From: Burkholderiales bacterium
Lineage (GTDB): Bacteria > Pseudomonadota > Gammaproteobacteria > Burkholderiales > Burkholderiaceae_C
Direction: 5' to 3'
Assembly: GCA_016703325.1 (NCBI GenBank)
Contig: JADJCH010000006.1
Coordinates: 49,990 to 113,989, forward strand
Length of the DNA: 64,000 nucleotides
The translations under genes were made by a program, and so were the position numbers. Below are positions 54,638 to 64,000 of this stretch, one piece after another. The notes under the pieces are model-generated. The model had not been told where the DNA came from and did no database searches. It saw nothing but the letters and a program-made list of their open reading frames with translations. Positions within the stretch are counted from its first letter, which is position 1; the number at the start of each line of letters is the position of its first letter.

Positions 54638-55360
54638 TCAGACGCCCAGGTAGCCGGCCAGCTCCGCGCTGCCGCGCAGTTCGGCGGAGGGACCGGCCAG
54701 CACCCGTCGGCCCTTCTGCAGCACCACCAGCCGGTCCGACTCGGTGCAGACCTTGCGGTAGTCGCGGTCCACCACCAGGGTGGCGATGCCGCTGGCCCGG
54801 ATCTGGCCGATCACGCGCCAGATCTCGGCCACGATCATCGGCGCCAGGCCTTCGGTGGCCTCGTCGAGGATGATGGCGTCGGGGTTGGTCATCAGCGCCC
54901 GGCCGATCGAGAGCATCTGCTGTTCGCCGCCGGAGAGCTGGCTGCCCAGGTTGCCCAGCCGTTCGGCCAGGCGCGGGAAGGTCTTCATCACCCGATCGAA
55001 GTCCCACTCGCGCTGGCCGCGGCTGCCGGCCCGCTCGGTCATGATCAGGTTCTCGCGCACCGTCAGGGTCGGGAAGATGCCGCGCCCTTCGGGCACGTAG
55101 GCGATGCCGAGCTTGGCCACCTCGTGCGGAGATCCGCGCGACAGATCCTTGCCGACGATGCGGATCTCGCCCTGGCGCTGCTTCACATGGCCCAGCAGGC
55201 TGCGGATCAGCGTGGACTTGCCCATGCCGTTGCGGCCCAGCAGGCCGACCGTCTCGCCACGGGCGAGCTGGAAGTCGATGCCATGCAGGATGTGGCTGCT
55301 GCCGTACCAGGCCTGCACGCCGCGGGCGTCGATGAGCCATTCGGTGGTCGAGCGGTCCAT
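54638..55360 (-). CDS. livF: ABC transporter ATPase (LivF), module 2
   Basis: The 240-residue ATPase has GRNGMGKST, LSGGEQQ and IILDEATEGLAP. The first 35 residues contain VQAWYGSSHILHGIDF, almost the same as in the module 1 LivF. I start at the ATG (MDRSTTEW) one base after the livG stop; an upstream in-frame start would overlap livG. Confidence 0.88.
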   Translation of the reverse strand: MDRSTTEWLIDARGVQAWYGSSHILHGIDFQLARGETVGLLGRNGMGKSTLIRSLLGHVKQRQGEIRIVGKDLSRGSPHEVAKLGIAYVPEGRGIFPTLTVRENLIMTERAGSRGQREWDFDRVMKTFPRLAERLGNLGSQLSGGEQQMLSIGRALMTNPDAIILDEATEGLAPMIVAEIWRVIGQIRASGIATLVVDRDYRKVCTESDRLVVLQKGRRVLAGPSAELRGSAELAGYLGV

Positions 55361-55361
55361 C

Positions 55362-56138
55362 TCAATGGCCTCCCAGGTAGGCAGCCTGCACATCGCGGTT
55401 GCGACGCACCTCGTCGGGCGCGCCGCTGGCGATCACCGCGCCGTTGACCATCACGGTGATGCGGTCGGCCACCGCAAAGACCGCATCCATGTCGTGTTCG
55501 ACCAGCAGGAGCGCGTGGCCGGTCTTCAGCTCCAGCAGCAGCGCCAGCATGCGCTGCGACTCCTCCGGGCCCATGCCGGCCAGCGGTTCGTCCAGCAGCA
55601 GCACGGTGGGCTGGGTGGCCAGGCACATGGCGATCTCGAGCTGGCGCTTCTGGCCGTGCGAGAGGCTGGCAGCGGTGCGTTTGGCCACCGCCGCCAGGCC
55701 CGCGCGCTCGATGGCGGCCTGGGCGCGCTGCACACTCGTGCGGCATCCCTGCGCCGACTCCCAGAACGCCCAGGGCCGTGGCGTGCGCGCCTGCGCGGCC
55801 AGCCGGCAGTTCTCGAACACGCTCAGCGGCAGGAAAATGTTGTTGCGCTGGTAGCTGCGGCCGATGCCGGCATGCGCCAGATGGGGCTGCGACCAGCGTG
55901 TCACGTCCCGGCCCTGCAGCAGCAGCTGACCGTCCGACGGTGGCAGCTCACCCGACAGCAGATTGATCAACGTGGACTTGCCCGCGCCGTTGGTGCCGAT
56001 GACGGCGTGGATCTCACCGGTATGCAGCGCCACCGAGACGCGGTCCACCGCCACCAGCGCGCCGAAGCGTTTGCTGACGCTGCGGGCCTCGAACAGGGCG
56101 GTGCCAGCGGGCACCGCGGGTGTGCTGGAAGGGGTCAT
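55362..56138 (-). CDS. livG: ABC transporter ATPase (LivG), module 2
   Basis: The 258-residue ATPase has GTNGAGKST, LSHGQKRQLEIAMCLA and VLLLDEPLAGMG, and RSYQRNNIFLPLSVFEN. It overlaps livM by 4 bp. Sequence is strongly related to LivG of module 1, including the final AYLGGH/AYLGEH ending. Confidence 0.9.
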   Translation of the reverse strand: MTPSSTPAVPAGTALFEARSVSKRFGALVAVDRVSVALHTGEIHAVIGTNGAGKSTLINLLSGELPPSDGQLLLQGRDVTRWSQPHLAHAGIGRSYQRNNIFLPLSVFENCRLAAQARTPRPWAFWESAQGCRTSVQRAQAAIERAGLAAVAKRTAASLSHGQKRQLEIAMCLATQPTVLLLDEPLAGMGPEESQRMLALLLELKTGHALLLVEHDMDAVFAVADRITVMVNGAVIASGAPDEVRRNRDVQAAYLGGH

Positions 56139-57172
56139 GCCTTGGCGCCCCGGGCGGTGGATGCAGGGCCGGCGCCTTCAGCCTCACCCACAGCACTGGG
56201 GATCACTGCGCGGTGTCGGTGGCGCCACTGCGACCAGGCACCCGCCAGCCCCTGCGGCAGCAGCGCCACCGACAGGATCACGAAGCCGCCCAGCAGCAGC
56301 TGCCAGTGCTTGGTCAGGGTCTGGAACCATTCACCCAGCAGCACGAACACGAAGGCACCGGCGACCGCGCCTCCCAGGCTGCCCAGCCCGCCCAGGATGA
56401 TCATCACCAGGGCGTTGCCGCTGTGGTGCCAGGAGAGGATCTCCGGCGTGACAAAGCCGTACTGCGCCGCATAGAAGAAGCCGCCCAGACCGGCGAGCAT
56501 GCCGCCGAGCACGAAGCTGCCCAGCTTGTAGAGCAGCGTGGCGTAACCGGTCGCCCGCATGCGCTGCTCGTTGTGCTTGATGCCCACCAGGGCGTGACCG
56601 AAACGCGAGCGCAGCACCAGACCCAGCACCGCCAGCGTCAGCAGCAGCCCGCCCATCACAAACCAGAAGAAGTTGCGGGTGTTGTCCAGGTCGAACAAGC
56701 GGACCCCCGCCAGCACGAACTCCGGCTTGAAATAGACGTAGGCGCCGTCCGAACCGCCGGCGATCTGGGTGTCGTGGAAGACGAAGAACACCAGCTGGGT
56801 GAAGGCCAGCGTCACCATGATGAAGAAGATGCCCCTGGTGCGCATCACCAGCGCGCCGATCAGCAGCGACAACAGGGCAGAGCCCCCCAGGGCGGCACCC
56901 AGCAGCAGCCAGCCGTTGCCCGGGCCGTCCTGCGGCGAGAGCATCGCCACCATGTAGCCGCCCAGGCCGAAGAAGGCCGCATGCCCCAGGCTGACCAACC
57001 CGGTGTAGCCCACCAGCAGCTGCAGGCTGGCGGCAAAGATCGACAGGATCATCACCTTGGTCAGCAGCTCGGTGTGGAACTTGGAGCCCAGCGGCTCCGG
57101 CAGCAGGGGAAACACCAGCAGCAGGCCGAAGAAGATCAGCCAGCCGAGGTGGGAAGTCCAGGATCTGTTCAT
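56135..57172 (-). CDS. livM: ABC transporter permease (LivM), module 2
   Basis: The 345-residue permease has LVSLGHAAFFGLGGYMVAML, MRTRGIFFIMVTLAFTQL and HNEQRMRATGY. I start at the ATG of MNRSWTSHLG; the open frame continues 17 codons upstream into the livH end. A Glu/Gly/Ala-rich C-terminal tail is not conserved with module 1. Confidence 0.88.
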   Translation of the reverse strand: MNRSWTSHLGWLIFFGLLLVFPLLPEPLGSKFHTELLTKVMILSIFAASLQLLVGYTGLVSLGHAAFFGLGGYMVAMLSPQDGPGNGWLLLGAALGGSALLSLLIGALVMRTRGIFFIMVTLAFTQLVFFVFHDTQIAGGSDGAYVYFKPEFVLAGVRLFDLDNTRNFFWFVMGGLLLTLAVLGLVLRSRFGHALVGIKHNEQRMRATGYATLLYKLGSFVLGGMLAGLGGFFYAAQYGFVTPEILSWHHSGNALVMIILGGLGSLGGAVAGAFVFVLLGEWFQTLTKHWQLLLGGFVILSVALLPQGLAGAWSQWRHRHRAVIPSAVGEAEGAGPASTARGAKA

Positions 57173-57189
57173 GCCCTTGCCCTGCCTGT

Positions 57190-58056
57190 TCAACCGGCCT
57201 TGAACAGCCCTTCGGGCTTCCACAGCAGGATCCCCGCCATCGCGAGGTAGACCATCGCACCCGCACCCTCCTGCCAGAAGACCTTGCCGAAGGTGTCGAC
57301 AAAGCCGATCAGCAGGGCCGCGAGCATGGCGCCCTGGATGGAGCCGATGCCGCCGATCACCACGATCACGAAGCAGAGGATCAGCACGCCGTCACCCATC
57401 TTCGGGTAGACCGAAGACACCGGCGCGGCCAGCATTCCCGCCAGCACCGCCAGCGCCACCCCGGCGGCAAACACCACCCGGTAGAGCAGCGTGATGTTGA
57501 TGCCCAGCGACTGCACCATCTCGCGGTTGGTGGCACCGGCGCGCACCATCATGCCCAGCTTCGTGCGGCGGATCACCCACCAGATGCCGCCCGCCACGCC
57601 CAGGCAGACCAGCGACAGGGCCAGACGATAGACCGGGTAGGTCATACCGTTGCCGATCGGCAGCGAACCGGCCAGGAGGTCCGGCATCGGCACACCGTGC
57701 ACGTCATCCCCCACCAGGATGCTGCGCAGCTCCTCGGCCACCAGGATCAAACCGAAGGTCATCAGAACCTGCTGCAGGTGGTCACGGTCGTACAGGTAGC
57801 TGAAGAACACCCATTCCAACACATAGCCCAGCAGCACCGCCAGCACGATGCCCAACGGCAGCGCGATGAACAGGCTGCCGGTGAGGGACGCCAGCACGAA
57901 GGCGAGGTAGGCGCCCACCATGTAGAAGCTGCCATGGGCCAGGTTGATCACGCCCATGATCCCGAAGATCAGCGTCAGCCCGGAGGCGACCAGGAACAGC
58001 AGCAGCCCGTACTGGACGCTGTTGAGGCACTGGATGAGGAAGGTGGTGAGGTCCAT
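57190..58056 (-). CDS. livH: ABC transporter permease (LivH), module 2
   Basis: The 288-residue permease begins MDLTTFLIQCLNSVQYG and has the LivH core VASGLTLIFGIMGVINLAHGSFYMVGAY and TNREMVQSLGI. It is closely related to LivH of module 1. The 189 bp separating it from the binding-protein gene holds a pair of inverted repeats. Confidence 0.9.
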   Translation of the reverse strand: MDLTTFLIQCLNSVQYGLLLFLVASGLTLIFGIMGVINLAHGSFYMVGAYLAFVLASLTGSLFIALPLGIVLAVLLGYVLEWVFFSYLYDRDHLQQVLMTFGLILVAEELRSILVGDDVHGVPMPDLLAGSLPIGNGMTYPVYRLALSLVCLGVAGGIWWVIRRTKLGMMVRAGATNREMVQSLGINITLLYRVVFAAGVALAVLAGMLAAPVSSVYPKMGDGVLILCFVIVVIGGIGSIQGAMLAALLIGFVDTFGKVFWQEGAGAMVYLAMAGILLWKPEGLFKAG

Positions 58057-58087
58057 GGGGACGACGTGGGGCCGTGGGGTGGCAGTG

Positions 58088-58224
58088 CCTGGATCCCCGC
58101 CTGCGCGGGGATTGCGTTGGAGAACGCGGGGATGACGTCGGGGATCGGGAATGTGGCACCGCTGAGCGCGGAGGCGCAGGGAACCGCCTCGCCATCGTCA
58201 TCCCCGCGAAGGCGGGGATCCAGG
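58088..58224. repeat. Inverted pair of REP-like palindromic repeats
   Basis: A 23-base unit (58088-58110) returns in opposite orientation at 58202-58224 with one mismatch. Each unit is itself a hairpin (CCCCGC and GCGGGG arms). Between them are further GGGGAT copies. This ATCCCCGC/GCGGGGAT type is a common dispersed intergenic element in proteobacteria. It lies between the binding-protein and permease genes, where it may tune transcript levels. Confidence 0.75.
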
Positions 58225-58245
58225 GAAGTGGCAGAGCCCCGCCGA

Positions 58246-59418
58246 TCAGGAGGCCTTGCAGCCGCGCGCCGGATCGGCCAGGCCCTTGACGGCCACCCCT
58301 TCGTTCTTGTTGTTCTTGCCCACCACCTTGCGCAGGTAGATGTCCTGCACCGGGTTGTGCGCCTTGCTCAGCGTGAAGGGGCCGCGCGGGCTGTCGATCT
58401 TGGCAGCCGCGATGCCCTTGACCAGGCCATCGCGGTTCTTGACATCGCCCTTCACCGCCGCCAGGCCGGCGCCCAGCATCTGCGCGGCGTCGTAGCCCTG
58501 CACCGCATAGACGTCCGGCTGCAGCTTGTAGGTCTTGGCGTACTGCAGGCGGAAGGCCTTGTCCTTGGCGTGGGTCAGGTCGTCGGCATAGTGCAGCGTG
58601 GTGAGCAGCCCCTCGGCGGCGGCCCCCTGCGCCTCCAGCGTGCCGTCGGTAAGAAAGCCGGCACCCACCAGCTGGATCTTGTCCTTCAGGCCGGCAGCGG
58701 CCCAGTCCTTGACGAACTTGACCGCACCCCCCCCCGCAAAGAACACGTAGATTGCATCGGGTTTGAGCGCGGCCACCTCGGTGAGCAGGGCCTGGAACTC
58801 GACGTTCGGGAAGGGCAGGTTCAGCTCCTTGAGCACCTTGCCGCCGCCCGCCTCGAAGCCCTCCTTGAAGCCCTTGACCGATTCGTCACCGGCGGCGTAC
58901 TTCCAGGTCAGCGTGACGGCGGTCTTGATCTTGCGGTCTGCCGCCACTTTGCCCATGGCATAACCCGGTTGCCAGTTGGAGAACGAGCTGCGGAAGATGT
59001 TGGATGCACAGAACGGACCGGTGATGGCGTCCGCACCGGCGTTGGGCACGATCAGCAGGGTGTTGTTGTCCTTGGCCACCTTGGCCATGGCCATCGCCAC
59101 GCCGGAGTGCACCGTGCCGACCATCACGTCGACGTTGTCGCGCTTGACCAGCTTGTTGGCGTTGTCGGCCGCCTTGGAGGGGTCGGACTCGTCGTCCACC
59201 TTGACGTACTCGATGGCCTTGCCACCCAGCTTGCCGCCCTGCTCGTCGACGTACTGCTTGAAGCCGTTCTCGATGGCCACCCCCAGTGCGGCAAAGGTGC
59301 CGGTGTAGGGCAGCATGAAGCCGACCTTGATCTTCTCTTGCGCCACAGCGGGCAGCGCGCACAGGCCGGCAACGGCTGTGGCGATCAGGGTGCGGGCCAG
59401 GGGCGATGCGATCTTCAT
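58246..59418 (-). CDS. ABC transporter substrate-binding protein, module 2
   Basis: The 390-residue protein has a signal peptide (MKIASPLARTLIATAVAGLC, cleavage near AVAQE) and the Liv-binding fold with KVGFMLPYTGTFAALG. It is a paralogue of the module 1 binding protein along its whole length, including the terminal LADPARGCK. Ligand is probably benzoate or a close analogue. Confidence 0.9.
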   Translation of the reverse strand: MKIASPLARTLIATAVAGLCALPAVAQEKIKVGFMLPYTGTFAALGVAIENGFKQYVDEQGGKLGGKAIEYVKVDDESDPSKAADNANKLVKRDNVDVMVGTVHSGVAMAMAKVAKDNNTLLIVPNAGADAITGPFCASNIFRSSFSNWQPGYAMGKVAADRKIKTAVTLTWKYAAGDESVKGFKEGFEAGGGKVLKELNLPFPNVEFQALLTEVAALKPDAIYVFFAGGGAVKFVKDWAAAGLKDKIQLVGAGFLTDGTLEAQGAAAEGLLTTLHYADDLTHAKDKAFRLQYAKTYKLQPDVYAVQGYDAAQMLGAGLAAVKGDVKNRDGLVKGIAAAKIDSPRGPFTLSKAHNPVQDIYLRKVVGKNNKNEGVAVKGLADPARGCKAS

Positions 59419-59443
59419 GGGTGTCTCCTACTTGGGTTGTGAA

Positions 59444-60295
59444 TCAATCGAGGCCGGAGCGACGATGCACGAAATCGACCACCCGGTCGATCAGGACTTT
59501 CGGCTGGTCGCGGTGGGGGGAGTGGCCGCAGGCGTCGAGCTTGAGCAACTCGACTTGGCCGGCGGGCAGGTGCGTGGCGATGCGCTCGATCTGGGCCATC
59601 GTGCCGTACGGGTCGTCATGGCCCTGCACGGCCAACACGGGGCAGCGGACGATGGCCACTTCCCTCTCGATGTTCCAGGCGAGGAAGTCGGGGTCCAGCC
59701 AGATATCGTTCCAGCCGCGGAAAGCCGAGTCCGGGTCGTCGTGGTACTTCGCCAGCTTCGCGCGCAGGTCGGTGCTCGAGTAGGCCTCTCGGGCCCGCTC
59801 GATGCTGGCCACCGTTAGCTCCTCGACGAAGAGGTGCGGCGCGCAGACCACCATTCCCGCCACCCGATCGGGAAACGCCGCGGCGTGCAGCAGTGCGATC
59901 GAGCCGCCGTCGCTGTGGCCGAACAGCCAGGGCCGCTCCTGCTCATGACCCAGGGCGGCCAGCACCAGCGGCAGCACTTCCTGCGCCTGGCGGTGCATGA
60001 AGTCCGGGCGCCAGCGGTCTTCGCTGCGCCTGGGCGTCGAGCGGCCGTAGGCCGGGCGTGAATAGACCAGGCCGCGCCAGCCCAGTGCCAGCGCCTGCTG
60101 CTGCGGGAAGTCCTTCCACATTGACAAGGAGCCCAGCCCCTCGTGCAGGAAGACCATCAGCGGCGCCGCGGGGTCGTCCACGCCGACGCGGGCGAACTCG
60201 ACGCGCTGCAGCCGGCCGTCCCAGTCGACCTCGACGAGGCCTTCACGAGCCATCACAGCGGGGTCCGTCATCGTGTGTGCTCCGGCCGCATTCAT
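59444..60295 (-). CDS. Alpha/beta hydrolase
   Basis: The 283-residue hydrolase has the nucleophile elbow GHSDGG, an oxyanion region FLHEGLGSLSMWKD, and a C-terminal ACGHSPHRDQP histidine. It begins immediately after the ligase stop. Such hydrolases are regular members of aerobic benzoyl-CoA (box) gene sets, where they may rescue CoA esters or lactones; the exact reaction is unknown. Confidence 0.78.
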   Translation of the reverse strand: MNAAGAHTMTDPAVMAREGLVEVDWDGRLQRVEFARVGVDDPAAPLMVFLHEGLGSLSMWKDFPQQQALALGWRGLVYSRPAYGRSTPRRSEDRWRPDFMHRQAQEVLPLVLAALGHEQERPWLFGHSDGGSIALLHAAAFPDRVAGMVVCAPHLFVEELTVASIERAREAYSSTDLRAKLAKYHDDPDSAFRGWNDIWLDPDFLAWNIEREVAIVRCPVLAVQGHDDPYGTMAQIERIATHLPAGQVELLKLDACGHSPHRDQPKVLIDRVVDFVHRRSGLD

Positions 60296-61921
<1,626 letters not shown>

Positions 61922-61995
61922 GTCCTGTCTCCTGGTCTCTGGGGTGGCGGCGTCGGTCCCGCGGAGCAGAACCGGCTGGCACCGATTCGGTCGCT

Positions 61996-63577
61996 TCAGG
62001 CGACGGGCGTCAACCGGGTCAGCACCGAGGCACTGGCCTGCACGGCCGCGCGGCGGTGGTAGAAATTCAGCGCGCGCAGCCCGCCCAGCTCCTCGCCGCC
62101 ACCGGCCCGGCCCGGCCCGCCGTGCAGCGACTGCGGCATCACGTTGCCGTGGCCGCTGTGCAGCGCGGCCACGTCGGGGGTGATCACGTGCACCCGGCCG
62201 TGGCTGGCGGCCAGGTTCAGCGCCGTGCCGGCGAGTGCGGCAGCAGCCTCGGTGCCGTCCTCACCGTACAGCGAGCAGGCCAGCGAGCCCTCGCCGCGCT
62301 CGACCAGCGCCTCGGCCTGCGCCAGGTCGCGGTAGGCCATCAGCGTGGCGACGGGGCCGAAGACCTCGGTGCAGTGCAGCAGCTCCGCGCTGTCGGCATC
62401 GCGCCGGCCCAGCAGCACCGGCGCGTGGCAGGCCGCGACCGCCGGGTCGGCGTCGATGAAGGCCGCCCCGCGACCATCGAACAGCAGCTGCGCCTCGCCC
62501 TGCAGCTGCGCCAGACCGTCCTGCACGCTGCGCAGCTGCTCGCGGCTCACCAGCGCGCCCATGCGCACCGCCTCGTTGCGCGGGTTGCCGACGGTGGTCT
62601 TGGCCAGGCGTGCGCCGATGGCCTCGGCCGCCGCGTCGTAGAGCGACTCGGGCACGAAGACGCGGCGGATCGCGGTGCACTTCTGGCCGGACTTCTGCGT
62701 CATCTCGCGCGCCACCTCCTTGACCAGCAGCTCGAAGGCGGGCGAGCCGGGCGTGGCGCCGAGCATCAGCAGGGCGGAGTTGACGCTGTCGGCCTCGATG
62801 TTCACGCGCACCGAGCGCTCGGCCACGGCCGGGTGGCGGCGCAGCAGCGCGGCGGTGTGTGCCGAGCCGGTGAAGCTCAGCACGTCGAAGGGCTGCAGCG
62901 CGTCCAGCAGGCCGGCGGAGCTGCCGCAGACGATGTTCAGTGCGCCCTCGGGCAGCACACCGGCCTCGACCACGTCCCGCACCATGCGCTGGGTCAGCCA
63001 GGCGGTGGCGGTGGCGGGCTTGACCACCACCGGCACGCCGGCCAGCAGCGCGGGCGCGGCCTTTTCCCACAGGCCCCAGCTCGGGAAGTTGAAGGCGTTG
63101 ATGAACAGCGCCAGCCCGCGCGTGGGCACCTGCACATGCTGGCTGGCGAAGGCGCCGCCCTTGGCCAGCGCGGTGGCGTCGCCATCCAGCAAGAAGGATG
63201 GCAGGAAGGGCGCGTCCGGCAGCGTCGCACCCAGCTTGGCGAAGACGCCGAGGGTGTAGATCGCGCCGTCGATGTCCACGCCCGAGTCGGCCTTCGTGGT
63301 GCCCGAGTTGGCGGTGGAGATCTCGTAGTAGGTGTCGCGGTTCGCCTGCAGGACCTTGGCGATGGCCCCCAGCCGTTCGGCACGCTGGCCGTAGGTGAGG
63401 GCGCGCAGGCCTGCGCCGCCGACGCGACGGGCGTGGGCAAACCCGCCGGCCAGGTCCAGCCCGGCGGCGTCGACGCGCACCAGTTCGTTGCCCAGCACGG
63501 GGTCGAAGAGGGCCGTGCCGCTGCCGCTGCCGAGGGTCCAGCGGCCGGCCGAGGTGATTGGCGAGGAGTTCAGTCAT
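61996..63577 (-). CDS. boxD: 3,4-Dehydroadipyl-CoA semialdehyde dehydrogenase-like (5' frameshift)
   Basis: The protein resembles the aldehyde dehydrogenase of the box pathway and the PaaZ dehydrogenase domain: LFINAFNFPSWGLWEKAAPALLAG, VNIEADSVN with the catalytic glutamate, and KSGQKCTAIRR with the catalytic cysteine. About 525 residues are expected. The ATG start gives MTELLANHL, then one extra base at 63549/63550 breaks the frame; skipping it restores AGRWTLGSGSGTALFDPV and the rest. In-frame starts further in exist, but they remove conserved N-terminal residues. The frameshift may be a sequencing error. Confidence 0.78.
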
Positions 63578-63604
63578 GGGTGTGTGTGAGGTGGGCCGAG
63601 GCGC

Positions 63605-64000
63605 TCAGGCCTGGGTGAATTCGATGGCGCCCGCAGGCAGGAGGTACAGCACGTAGGCCCGCCCGCCGCGCACGGTCGGCCGGTGGGCGCTGCCAGGCGG
63701 GTAGACCAGCCAGCCGGCGCCGCGGCCGTCGAACTGCGCCTCGGCATCCACCGGCACGATCAGGTCGATTTCGCCGTTCGGGTGCGCGTGGTGCGGGCCG
63801 GCGAGGTCGGCCATGTCCACCACGTCCACCGAGAAGCCGGCCAGCGCCTCGGCGGGCTTGAAGATGCGGCCATAGCGGATGCCGCCACCTTCGCGGTTGC
63901 ACAGCCAGCCCTCGGCCACGCCGGTGCGGATCGACTCGGCGATGTCCTGAAAGGTGCGGCTGCCGCTGCCGTGGCGCTCGTTCAGCCAGGCGTCGAGTGC
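63605..64000 (-). CDS. 4-Hydroxylaminobenzoate lyase-like protein (DUF4863 type), cut by window edge
   Basis: About 131 residues are visible and the frame is open to the right edge, so the N-terminus is missing. A small beta-barrel (cupin-like) fold is suggested by PHHAHPNGEIDLIVPVD, GWLVYPPGSAHRPTV and VLYLLPAGAIEF, with candidate metal-binding histidines. I recall this as the PnbB/DUF4863 family often found with benzoate-CoA genes. Its role here is unknown. Confidence 0.6.
   Translation of the reverse strand, partial: ALDAWLNERHGSGSRTFQDIAESIRTGVAEGWLCNREGGGIRYGRIFKPAEALAGFSVDVVDMADLAGPHHAHPNGEIDLIVPVDAEAQFDGRGAGWLVYPPGSAHRPTVRGGRAYVLYLLPAGAIEFTQA

Overview
The window is a very GC-rich, densely packed catabolic island from a betaproteobacterium. 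It is most plausibly a facultatively anaerobic (denitrifying) aromatic degrader of the Thauera/Azoarcus/Aromatoleum kind or a Burkholderiales relative; the genus cannot be fixed from sequence alone. Almost every gene feeds aromatic acids into benzoyl-CoA or processes it. No rRNA, tRNA, CRISPR array, insertion sequence or integrase was seen.

Left third (1-16.6 kb): a phenylacetate module. Two tandem paralogous LysR regulators precede genes for a phenylglyoxylate:acceptor oxidoreductase (padE-padH-padG-padI; PadH carries a fused C-terminal ferredoxin). A decayed TRAP transporter follows (dctP and dctQ remnants, internally deleted dctM). Next come a PaaX-type repressor divergent from padBCD (phenylacetyl-CoA:acceptor oxidoreductase), a small CopD-like membrane protein and convergent padJ (phenylacetate-CoA ligase). 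Together these convert phenylacetate to phenylacetyl-CoA, phenylglyoxylate and benzoyl-CoA.

Middle (16.2-32.5 kb): a thioesterase gene diverges from the 4-hydroxybenzoyl-CoA reductase genes hcrC-hcrA-hcrB. These are followed by a single-chain NfnAB-type ferredoxin/NADPH oxidoreductase, a zinc-ribbon/diiron rubrerythrin-like reading frame running into an aryl-CoA ligase, a beta-oxidation-like set (two enoyl-CoA hydratases, a BadH-like dehydrogenase, an acyl-CoA dehydrogenase) and an intact TRAP transporter.

Benzoyl-CoA core (32.5-43 kb): on the minus strand oah-dch-bcrC-bcrB-bcrA-bcrD-fdx encodes ATP-dependent benzoyl-CoA reductase of the Thauera type, its ferredoxin and two downstream enzymes. 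The expected had gene is missing. Divergently, korA-korB (2-oxoglutarate:ferredoxin oxidoreductase, the electron supply) is followed by a second ferritin-like protein. A near-identical operator-like motif sits in the hcr/thioesterase and the oah/kor divergent promoters, suggesting one shared regulator.

Right third (43-64 kb): two paralogous, oppositely oriented uptake/activation modules, each with a benzoate-CoA ligase and a complete Liv-type ABC transporter. The first (plus strand) also carries RidA and a PaaY-like protein. The second (minus strand) carries a feruloyl-CoA-synthetase-like ligase, an alpha/beta hydrolase, a BoxD-like aldehyde dehydrogenase and, cut by the right edge, a 4-hydroxylaminobenzoate-lyase-like (DUF4863-type) protein; this composition resembles the aerobic hybrid (box) benzoate pathway. 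XdhC, for molybdenum hydroxylase maturation, and a PD-(D/E)XK pseudogene separate the modules. Three otherwise intact genes (padD, the rubrerythrin-like frame and the aldehyde dehydrogenase) carry apparent single-base frameshifts near their 5' ends, so sequencing error has to be considered there.
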